Part shown: positions 1 to 6,665 of the stretch, piece after piece
Position numbering within the stretch: the stretch's first letter is position 1
Layout: each line of letters starts with the position of its first letter
NCBI GenBank assembly: GCA_041584015.1
Contig: JBFHES010000252.1
Span: forward strand, 1 to 6,767
DNA from: JBFHES01 sp041584015
GTDB taxonomy: Bacteria > Bacteroidota > Bacteroidia > Bacteroidales > M50B96
DNA length: 6,767 nucleotides
Direction: 5' to 3'
Position numbers and translations under genes: made by a program
Notes under the pieces: generated by a model
Databases searched by the model: none
Seen by the model: only the letters and a program-made list of their open reading frames with translations
What the model was told of the DNA's origin: nothing

Positions 1-3000
1 GAACTTATTGCAGTTACCGCTTATGTAGCTAACATACCTGACTACAACATTGGTGTATCTGCTTCAATATCTCCAGTGTCTGGTGCTGAACTTACATCAG
101 TATCAGTTTGTGTTGAGATTGAGAATACAGGAGCACTTGCTGCAAGTAACTTCCCAATTAGCTACGAGGTAACTGGCCCAATAAATACATTACTTACCGA
201 GATTTATGTTGGAACACCAATCCAGCCTGGTACAGTAGGTTCTTATTGTTTCACTGTACCGGCAAACTTAAGCACCTTTGGTGTTTATGACATTTGCGCT
301 TATACCCAACTAGGTGGCGATACGTGGACAGCAAATGACTCGCTATGCTGGCAAGTAGAAAACGTACCATTAACATATTGTACATCTACTGCAACATCTA
401 CAGGATACGAGGAGATTGTTGAAGTATCAATAGGAAGTTTCACGAATAATAGTGGTCCTGCTTTTGGTGTAATGTACTCAGACTTTACTGCATTACCTAT
501 TCCAGCTTTAACACCTGGTCTAGCTACTCCTATAACAATCATCACCGACTTTGCTCCTGGTTACTCAACATCCTACAACTGTTATACAGAAGTATATGTT
601 GACTGGAATCACGACGGTGTTTGGGATGAAACTACGGATGAATTGGTATTTAGCGCTGCAAACTCATCATCATCTACCATTAGCGGTTCAATTAATACTC
701 CGGTTACAGCACTTCCTGGAACCCATGGATTAAGAATTGTTTATCGCGAAAGTGGTACAGCGGCGAATGTTACACCATGCGGCACATACAGCTGGGGAGA
801 AACTGAAGACTACATGATTGTAGTACAGGAACCTTCTGATCACGATGCCGGTGCAACTGCGTTTATTGCGCCAGTGCAAACACCAATTCTTACAGAAAAT
901 GATATTTCTCCGGTAGAAGTTGTGGTTTACAACCTTGGTTTACTCCCTATTACTACTATGGATGTTGTATTTACCATAGATGGTAGTATTATTCAAACAG
1001 TAAACTATACAGGTAACTTACCATCATTACAATCAGACACAGTTATATTTAGCGACATAAACGTGCCTGGTGGATATTTCGACATCTGTGCCTACACAGT
1101 ACTGGCTGGCGATACCAATCAAATGAACGACATGGTTTGCGAGCAGCTATATGCAATGCCTCAATACAATGTTGAAATGACATCTATCGAAGCACCGCTT
1201 ACAGGATGTAATTTAGGTTTGGAAGATGTAACAATTACCATCACCAACCTTGGTGATTCGATACTTGACGGGTTGGATGTTTCTTTCATTAACAACACTA
1301 TGACAGCAGCTGTTACAGAAACAATTGCTGATACTATTCCTGAAGGGGCGGTTTATGTTTACACATTTACGACTCCGATTGATTTAACAACTAGTGTTGA
1401 AATGGACTTCGAGATTACAGCTTATTGCGCTTATGGTCTTGATCCTATACAAATGAACGATACTTCAATGGTAACCATAACAGCGGGTGTAAGTCCAATT
1501 GCACCAACTGCCGACGATGTAACCATTTGGTCGAGCGAGATGGCGACACTATTAATAAATAATGTTGACACCAACTTGAATTATTACTGGTACGGACCTG
1601 ATACCACACAATTGGTTAACGACACCGTACTGGTAACACCTCAATTATTCGACACAACAACCTATTACCTAACTGCAGCAGCTGGTTCAGCTGGTTCAAT
1701 AGGAATCTCAGAACTTTGCCTTGGTGGAACTGATTATGCGGAGATTACAAACTTCACATCTGGTCAGATTGATGCTACAGGTTGGGTGGTTGCTGCTAGT
1801 AACAGCTACACAAATATTAACTCAGTAAATTCAAACCTATGGCAATTAGGCGTATTACAAGGTGGAGAAATCCAGTACAAGTCTGATAGCAGTAGTGATA
1901 ATTACTGGGGAAGTAACCTTATGTGGGGCTCTGGTAGCTCATCAACCTTTAGAGCATGGCTCGTAATTCTTGATAACAATGGTAACATCATCGACCTTTG
2001 GGTACAAGGATGGACAGCTGCTGAATTGGCAACCTTTAATACTACAATTAATGGCTTCCAGGTTGACTTTACAAGCGCATGGGTTGGAAATGGTCTTGAT
2101 GCCACATCTAACTATGTGGAACGAGCAATTTACGACACCGATGAAGCTTTAGACTGGGATGTGTTATCTAGCGGTACCAAAGGTAACGCATACAGTAACC
2201 TTACCATTCAAGGTGCATCAGGTTCTGGTTGCGAAACCGAATTAGTTCCTGTAGCTGTTTACACGCAGTATGCAGATTACGATGCTGGAATGGTTAATGT
2301 TGTTTCTCCTTTATCCTGGTGTTTCTTAACAAACGAAAGTGTTAGTGTTGATATTTACAACAATGGTTTGAATGAACTAACCAACTTTACAGTTTACTAC
2401 ACACTTGATGGTGGAACACCTGTAACTGAAACAGTAACTGACACCATTCAGCCAGGTGCAACACTTAATTACACCTTCGCATCAATGGTTAATTTAACAG
2501 CTTATACTACTTACTCATTCTGCGCTGGTGTAACAGTTGTAGCAGATGGTTATGCACCAAACAATGAGATTTGCTGGATAGTTGAAAATACCAACGGATG
2601 TGGATTAAATTGTTCAGATGCTTATCCATACGGAATCCCTGGAGATCCTGCTGTAAGTTCTGCAACAACCTTTGCTTATGATAGCGAATGGTGGGAATTC
2701 GAAGTTCCGGTACCGTACGAAAATGTAGTAGTATCACTTTGTGGTTCATCCTTCGACACTCAATTACAAATTTGGGATAGCTGCGGAAGTACCAGTTCAA
2801 TTTATAGCAATAACAACTTCTGTGGAACACAATCACAAATTACAATTCCGGGTATTCTAAACGCAGGTACTTACTATGTGCGTGTTTATGGTAACAGTTC
2901 AGCCTTTGGTGCTTTCGACCTTGAGATCACAGGTTCACAGGTTCCAAAGTTCATCATTGATCTAACCGGAACCGATATATTATGTAATGGTGCTGCAACA

Positions 3001-4992
3001 GGATCTGTATCGGCCAACATCCAGCCAGGTAATGGTGGAACCGTTGCCGAGTATCCAGTAAGTTACGATTGGGGTGCTTATCCTCAAACTGGAACTATTA
3101 ATAACCTAACAGCAGGAACCTATACTGTTACAGTAACTGATGCTGCAGGTTGGGTTGAAACTGCTGAGATTACACTTACCGAGCCTGATGCAATCATCAT
3201 CACCGGAGTTATTACAGACGCTACTACATTTGGTGGAAACGATGGAGCTATTGACCTAACAGTAGCCGGTGGCGTTGAACCATATGGCTATGCATGGTCA
3301 AACGGAGCTACAACTGCTGATGTTAGTTCTATTTATGCAAGTATGTATACTATTACCGTTACCGATGACAATGCTTGTAACATAGAAGCAGCCTTCTCTG
3401 TTGTTTCTCCAATTCCTGATTCAACATGGATTCCTGCAACAACTCCAGCTAACCACGACATTATCGTTCCTTTTAATGCCTTTGTTACACTTGATGGTTC
3501 TGCAATTGAACCGGGTAGCTTAATTGGCGTATTCTATAATAATAGTGGCACAATGGTATGCGGTGGTTATGCATTCTGGAGCGGAATGAATACAACAGTT
3601 GTAGCATACGGTACCGAGCCAAATGCAAACAATGGATTTGCTCCTGGCGAAACATTTGTTTGGAAAGTTTTTGATACTGACGAAACAGAAGCTTACGGCG
3701 GTATTCCGACCTACGACACCTTATTGTACCCTCATAACTCTGATTTTGCAATTTCAGGTTTAAGTGGCATTCAATCCATCGTGTTCCAATCTATCATTAC
3801 TCAGGCAATTGATCTTCCTGGTGGATGGAGTATTTGGTCAACCTATGTTGAGCCAACCAATCCGAGTATTGTTTCTGTAATGGCTGATATTGTTGAGCCT
3901 CCATTTGTTCAGGGTGATTTAGAGATTGTGAAGAATGGTGCTGGTCAAATTTTCTGGCCTTATTACAACCATTTAAATACGATTGGCGACATTGCCATTG
4001 GAGAAGGTTATCAGGTTAAGATTAATGGTACACAGCAAGTAACATTTGGAGTAACAGGTTTACAGATTGCACCAGAGATTACACCGTTTACCATTCCGAA
4101 TGGTTGGAGTATTATGGGTTACTTAAGAACTTCTCCTGCTGACATCGCAGTTATGCTCGATCCAATTACAGCTCCAGCTTATACTGTTGGCTGTCTTGAG
4201 ATTGCTAAGAATGGATCAGGTCAAATTTTCTGGCCATTTTACAATGGATTGAACACCATTGGTGATATGATTCCAGGCGAAGGTTATCAGATCAAGAACA
4301 ATTGTTCTGCAACTCAATTCTTATATCCTGCAAATACTACAGGTACAAAGAGTGCAATTTCTGAAGCTACTGCGCCAATAAACTACCAATCAGTTAAACC
4401 TACCGGAGACAACATGACCATTGGTATACCTGCTGATGCATGGAGTGTTGAGCCAGAATCTGGAGACGAAATTGGGATCTTTGATGCTTCAGGAGCTTTA
4501 ATTGGTTCATCTGTTTACAACGGTAGTTTTACTGCATTAACAGTTTGGGGCAAGCAAATTATAGAAGATCAGGACAAAGGTTCAAATGGTCAATTCTTTA
4601 ACATCAAGCTGTGGCACCAGTTAACCGGTGTAGAAGAAGAGCTAATTGTTGAAGAATGGTTCCAGGGTAGCGATGAATATATTTCGAACAGTATTAGTAT
4701 TGTTGGAAAGGTAATTTTAGCTGATGCTGAAAAATCATTCAATCTTGGTCAAAATATGCCAAATCCATATAATGGAATCACAAGAATTCCGTTCTACTTA
4801 GCTGAAGATTGCCATGTAAACCTTACCGTTTATAATGCAATTGGAGAACTTGTAAAAGAAGTGATTGTTGAAAACCGTAATGCTGGAGCTCATATTGTTG
4901 AGTTCGATGCAAGTGGACTTGAAGCAGGCAACTACTATTACAAGTTGATTACAGACAAGTTTACCTCCACAAAGCCTATGAGTATTAGATAA
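1..4992 (+). CDS. Giant multidomain T9SS-secreted surface protein (3' part, start outside window)
   Basis: The reading frame is open from base 1 to the TAA at 4990-4992, so the gene starts upstream. The GTG at 76 is an internal valine codon, not a start. The visible 1663 residues hold, in order: CARDB-like repeat (16-123); GEVED-type domain (126-275) with a DWNHDGVWD loop resembling a calcium-binding DxNxDG loop and ending in WGETEDYMI; two more CARDB-like repeats (280-387, 388-498); Ig-like segment (499-568); lamin-tail-like segment (569-738); fourth CARDB-like repeat (759-865); PPC-like domain (870-979); two SprB-type repeats (985-1064, 1065-1136) with LTAGTYTVTVTD; a sandwich domain (1140-1269); two tandem GWSI...GQIFWP...GEGYQ repeats (1270-1445); a second sandwich domain (1460-1572); and a T9SS type A sorting domain (1580-1663) starting near LGQNMPNPYNG and ending KPMSIR. 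By family knowledge such proteins cross the outer membrane by T9SS and are anchored or released after the C-terminal domain is cleaved. Adhesion or matrix binding is inferred. No catalytic motif was recognised in the visible part, but an enzyme domain could lie upstream. Confidence 0.93.
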   Translation, partial: ELIAVTAYVANIPDYNIGVSASISPVSGAELTSVSVCVEIENTGALAASNFPISYEVTGPINTLLTEIYVGTPIQPGTVGSYCFTVPANLSTFGVYDICAYTQLGGDTWTANDSLCWQVENVPLTYCTSTATSTGYEEIVEVSIGSFTNNSGPAFGVMYSDFTALPIPALTPGLATPITIITDFAPGYSTSYNCYTEVYVDWNHDGVWDETTDELVFSAANSSSSTISGSINTPVTALPGTHGLRIVYRESGTAANVTPCGTYSWGETEDYMIVVQEPSDHDAGATAFIAPVQTPILTENDISPVEVVVYNLGLLPITTMDVVFTIDGSIIQTVNYTGNLPSLQSDTVIFSDINVPGGYFDICAYTVLAGDTNQMNDMVCEQLYAMPQYNVEMTSIEAPLTGCNLGLEDVTITITNLGDSILDGLDVSFINNTMTAAVTETIADTIPEGAVYVYTFTTPIDLTTSVEMDFEITAYCAYGLDPIQMNDTSMVTITAGVSPIAPTADDVTIWSSEMATLLINNVDTNLNYYWYGPDTTQLVNDTVLVTPQLFDTTTYYLTAAAGSAGSIGISELCLGGTDYAEITNFTSGQIDATGWVVAASNSYTNINSVNSNLWQLGVLQGGEIQYKSDSSSDNYWGSNLMWGSGSSSTFRAWLVILDNNGNIIDLWVQGWTAAELATFNTTINGFQVDFTSAWVGNGLDATSNYVERAIYDTDEALDWDVLSSGTKGNAYSNLTIQGASGSGCETELVPVAVYTQYADYDAGMVNVVSPLSWCFLTNESVSVDIYNNGLNELTNFTVYYTLDGGTPVTETVTDTIQPGATLNYTFASMVNLTAYTTYSFCAGVTVVADGYAPNNEICWIVENTNGCGLNCSDAYPYGIPGDPAVSSATTFAYDSEWWEFEVPVPYENVVVSLCGSSFDTQLQIWDSCGSTSSIYSNNNFCGTQSQITIPGILNAGTYYVRVYGNSSAFGAFDLEITGSQVPKFIIDLTGTDILCNGAATGSVSANIQPGNGGTVAEYPVSYDWGAYPQTGTINNLTAGTYTVTVTDAAGWVETAEITLTEPDAIIITGVITDATTFGGNDGAIDLTVAGGVEPYGYAWSNGATTADVSSIYASMYTITVTDDNACNIEAAFSVVSPIPDSTWIPATTPANHDIIVPFNAFVTLDGSAIEPGSLIGVFYNNSGTMVCGGYAFWSGMNTTVVAYGTEPNANNGFAPGETFVWKVFDTDETEAYGGIPTYDTLLYPHNSDFAISGLSGIQSIVFQSIITQAIDLPGGWSIWSTYVEPTNPSIVSVMADIVEPPFVQGDLEIVKNGAGQIFWPYYNHLNTIGDIAIGEGYQVKINGTQQVTFGVTGLQIAPEITPFTIPNGWSIMGYLRTSPADIAVMLDPITAPAYTVGCLEIAKNGSGQIFWPFYNGLNTIGDMIPGEGYQIKNNCSATQFLYPANTTGTKSAISEATAPINYQSVKPTGDNMTIGIPADAWSVEPESGDEIGIFDASGALIGSSVYNGSFTALTVWGKQIIEDQDKGSNGQFFNIKLWHQLTGVEEELIVEEWFQGSDEYISNSISIVGKVILADAEKSFNLGQNMPNPYNGITRIPFYLAEDCHVNLTVYNAIGELVKEVIVENRNAGAHIVEFDASGLEAGNYYYKLITDKFTSTKPMSIR
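3808..4335 (+). repeat. Tandem intragenic duplication (two about 92-residue B repeats)
   Basis: Two adjacent coding repeats share the order GWSI, then LEI(V/A)KNG(A/S)GQIFWP, then (Y/F)YN.LNTIGD, then GEGYQ(V/I)K. Matching tryptophans lie at 3826 and 4105 (279 bp apart) and matching GQIFWP glycines at 3943 and 4219 (276 bp apart), so the period is about 92-93 residues with a one-residue indel. The 17 bases GGTCAAATTTTCTGGCC are identical in both copies, while the flanks have diverged at DNA level. This indicates an old duplication kept in frame. I recall similar units near the C-terminus of other Bacteroidota T9SS proteins but know no settled function. Confidence 0.88.
4738..4989 (+). other. 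T9SS type A C-terminal sorting domain (coding segment)
   Basis: The last 84 residues show the classic pattern: an N-terminal LGQNxPNPxNG stretch, a strand with an NLTVYNAIGELVKEV-like core, an AGxHxVEFDASGLxAGNYYYKL core, and a short basic end (STKPMSIR). In characterised T9SS cargo this folded beta-sandwich directs export through the outer membrane and is removed by the sortase-like PorU. The match implies that the host encodes a T9SS, although none of its genes lies in this window. Confidence 0.93.
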
Positions 4993-5027
4993 TACTCATC
5001 ACGGTTAAGTTAACATATACTTTCGGT

Positions 5028-5057
5028 AGGCCGCCCTTTCAGGGCGGCCTTTTTTTT
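5028..5057 (+). terminator. Intrinsic terminator after the giant surface protein gene
   Basis: A perfect GC-rich inverted repeat, AGGCCGCCC (5028-5036) with GGGCGGCCT (5042-5050), encloses TTTCA, whose outer T and A could add a tenth pair. It is followed at once by a run of T through 5057. It lies 36 bp after the stop codon at 4992. This is a textbook rho-independent terminator and separates the giant gene from the next one. Confidence 0.95.
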
Positions 5058-5085
5058 GCTCAAACGATAATAATAGCTATGTTTA
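5055..5085 (+). promoter_or_regulatory. Candidate Bacteroidota-type promoter (TTTG - 19 bp - TATGTTTA)
   Basis: TTTG at 5055-5058 and TATGTTTA at 5078-5085 are separated by 19 bp. This fits the known Bacteroidota primary sigma pattern of a -33 TTTG and a -7 TAnnTTTG, with one mismatch in the last base. The start codon at 5123 is 37 bp further on, leaving a short leader. The -33 element overlaps the T tract of the preceding terminator. In AT-rich DNA such a match can arise by chance. Confidence 0.4.
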
Positions 5086-5122
5086 ATCGTTGTTAATTCA
5101 CACACTAATTATAATATCCAAA

Positions 5123-6178
5123 ATGAAAACCAACTACCTACTGCTACTTTGTGCATTTACTATTTTGTTATCATCGGCCACTGCACAAGAATACAATTAT
5201 CAAATCACCTATAACCATGATTATTACCAAGCAGGCCAGGATGTCGGCCACGACAATAAAAATGTCAAACAAAAAACTGTTTATAATACCAACAAAAAAG
5301 CACAAACATCAAAGTATATTTATAAGTACAACAAGGATGGTCAATTAACCAGTTTTGAATCCATAAATAGAAAAGGTAAAATTGTTTCTCAACAAATTAA
5401 TGAATATAACGACTGGAGCGCCATAGCTAAGATGGAGCGTTATAAAAGGGGTAAATTGGACCAGCAGGTAATTACAGAATATAATGCCGATCACAATGTA
5501 GTTGCCATAACTACTATTAATGGAAAGGGTAAAACCGTTCGAAAGAAAACCTATGTTTATAAAGATAAAAAGCTAACAGAATCGTATCTCTATAAGCGTG
5601 GCGGAAAGAAAATAAGTAAGCAGTGGTTGTATAACTATAATAATGAAGGCAAGAAAACAAGAAGCACTTTGCTAAATAGCCGTGGGAAAATAATGCATGA
5701 ATGGACCTACGAATGCAATGATGAAGGTATCAAGCTTGCACAAACTAAAGATGAGACACAGGTTTGTAAATACCAAAAGACAGAGGATGATTACTTGATT
5801 CAGGTCAATCAATCATTTGATGACGAAGGAAAGATTTCTAAATATGTTAGAAAATATACACTTAAGGATACGCTTATCGTTGAGTCTTCTCGCTATGATA
5901 AAAAAGACAGGATAAAATATCTAATGACTTATGATCATTCTTATTATAAACAAACCAGCTACAAGAGTTTTACAAAAAAAGGTAAGCTAAGATCACAATC
6001 CATCTCAAAATATGATGGAGACAATATTATTGAAAAGCGATACACCTATAAAGGAAAGCTCAGGAGTGAAACCAATTATAAATACCAAGACAATCGAATT
6101 GTCGAAAGAGAATACCTTTATAAGAGCAAGCTTAGTCACAAAGCCAAATATGAGTATGAGTTTTATGATGTTATTTAA
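5123..6178 (+). CDS. Exported Lys/Tyr-rich YD(RHS)-like repeat protein, function unknown
   Basis: This gene encodes a 351-residue protein. The ATG at 5123 was chosen because it gives a clean signal peptide: MKTN, a hydrophobic core (residues 5-16), then SSATA with likely signal peptidase I cleavage between A21 and Q22. A TTG at 5090 in the same frame would only put 11 extra residues in front of it. The C10 in LLLLC is too near the N-terminus and in poor context for a lipobox. From about residue 65 to the end the protein consists of degenerate repeats of some 20-28 residues with cores such as YKYNKDGQL, TEYNADHNV, YNYNNEGKK, YECNDEGIK and YKYQDNR, alternating with basic KGK or RGK turns. This resembles YD/RHS-type or MORN-like beta-strand repeats. 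A hand count gives about 53 Lys and 40 Tyr. There is no T9SS sorting signal, no transmembrane helix after the signal and no RHS core or toxin domain. Periplasmic or outer-membrane-associated location is inferred; no function can be assigned. Confidence 0.9.
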   Translation: MKTNYLLLLCAFTILLSSATAQEYNYQITYNHDYYQAGQDVGHDNKNVKQKTVYNTNKKAQTSKYIYKYNKDGQLTSFESINRKGKIVSQQINEYNDWSAIAKMERYKRGKLDQQVITEYNADHNVVAITTINGKGKTVRKKTYVYKDKKLTESYLYKRGGKKISKQWLYNYNNEGKKTRSTLLNSRGKIMHEWTYECNDEGIKLAQTKDETQVCKYQKTEDDYLIQVNQSFDDEGKISKYVRKYTLKDTLIVESSRYDKKDRIKYLMTYDHSYYKQTSYKSFTKKGKLRSQSISKYDGDNIIEKRYTYKGKLRSETNYKYQDNRIVEREYLYKSKLSHKAKYEYEFYDVI

Positions 6179-6200
6179 TCACCATATATAGTAGACATCA

Positions 6201-6231
6201 AGAAGCCTCAGATTACATCCGGGGCTTTTTT
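6201..6231 (+). terminator. Intrinsic terminator after the YD-like repeat protein gene
   Basis: AGAAGCCTC (6201-6209) can pair with GGGGCTTTT (6221-6229) as a nine-pair stem that includes two G-U pairs. GAT and ATC inside the loop could add a small inner helix. A run of six T (6226-6231) overlaps the 3' arm. It lies 22 bp after the stop codon at 6178. Spacing and shape fit a rho-independent terminator, weaker than the one at 5028-5057. Confidence 0.8.
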
Positions 6232-6486
6232 GTTATCGGTGTCCCACCTTTTGGAAAAATAACACATACAGGCACTGACAAACTTACCGTCTCTCCATCA
6301 CTCTATTATCCATGTTTCGATTGATTTTCTAAGCACTAGGTTTGAAGATCACTCATACGTAAAAGCACGAAAAGGTTTCCTTTCCACAGGTCTGTTTCGA
6401 AGAATTGAGCATCGCCACATCTCTCATCACTCTCCTGAACAAGGAACTAGAGCTTTATCGCTACATGTAAAAAACTCATTATTTCC

Positions 6487-6566
6487 ATTCATCAACAAAA
6501 ATTGGCCGTTTACCATTGCCAAAAAAGCAGAGTTTATTAAATAATAACGTTCATCAACAATAATTA
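6487..6566. repeat. Short direct repeat TTCATCAACAA, two copies 62 bp apart
   Basis: TTCATCAACAA occurs at 6488-6498 and again at 6550-6560, and the match continues as AATT one base further on in both copies. The 62-bp spacing is close to six helical turns, which would place the sites on the same DNA face. Both copies lie upstream of the gene starting at 6666. A binding site for a regulator is an inference; chance cannot be excluded in AT-rich DNA. Confidence 0.4.
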
Positions 6567-6575
6567 GTAGTTGAT
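6553..6575. promoter_or_regulatory. Inverted repeat, possible operator upstream of the DUF4402-like gene
   Basis: ATCAACAA (6553-6560) faces TAGTTGAT (6568-6575) across a 7-bp spacer. Seven of eight positions are complementary, including a perfect ATCAAC/GTTGAT core. The left arm is the second copy of the nearby direct repeat. The size and symmetry suit a site for a dimeric DNA-binding protein. It lies about 90 bp upstream of the ATG at 6666. No regulator is known and the assignment is inference only. Confidence 0.3.
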
Positions 6576-6665
6576 CACATAAAAAATTAGCGAATAGCCA
6601 AACGCCCTACTTTTGGAGTATAAAATTTAATCAAACGAAAATCTAAACTATTTAAATCTACTGCT

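Larger units (their letters stand above)
6232..6665. other. Intergenic region of about 430 bp with no credible gene
   Basis: No start-to-stop reading frame with coding character was found here. Frame 2 of the + strand is free of stops from 6263 to the TAA at 6542-6544 (93 codons) but contains no ATG, GTG or TTG. The last part, from about 6540, is very AT-rich and leads into the start at 6666. It contains a direct repeat and an inverted repeat, listed separately. No tRNA and no riboswitch class I know was recognised. The region could hold a long 5' leader, an unrecognised small RNA or gene remains. Confidence 0.6.

Noticed and set aside
76..78. GTG as the start of the first gene
   Set aside because: The frame is open back to base 1 and encodes an in-frame continuation of beta-sandwich sequence. 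There is no signal peptide here, so the true start is upstream of the window.
2507..2836. Minus-strand open frame inside the giant gene
   Set aside because: It overlaps a well-supported coding region, has low-complexity Leu/His/Gln/Arg-rich composition typical of a shadow frame and matches no domain. The same applies to 300-545, 1902-2105 and 3485-3751.
5090..5092. TTG start for the YD-like repeat protein
   Set aside because: It would add 11 residues before a complete signal peptide that begins with MKTN at 5123, and it would fall very close to the promoter candidate.
5123..5185. Lipoprotein signal (LLLLC) in the YD-like repeat protein
   Set aside because: The cysteine is residue 10, before the end of the hydrophobic core, and lacks the usual small residues before it. 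A SATA/Q signal peptidase I site follows.
6312..6332. Mini-ORF ATG TTT CGA TTG ATT TTC TAA as a leader peptide
   Set aside because: It has only six codons, no ribosome-binding context, no regulatory amino-acid run and no attenuator hairpin pair after it.
6371..6383. AAAGG-TTT-CCTTT hairpin
   Set aside because: A five-pair, mostly AT stem with a three-base loop and no T tract is within what chance gives.
6612..6665. TTTG at 6612-6615 as the -33 element for the gene at 6666
   Set aside because: No TAnnTTTG-like element is found 19-21 bp downstream. The nearest AT-rich blocks are at the wrong spacing.
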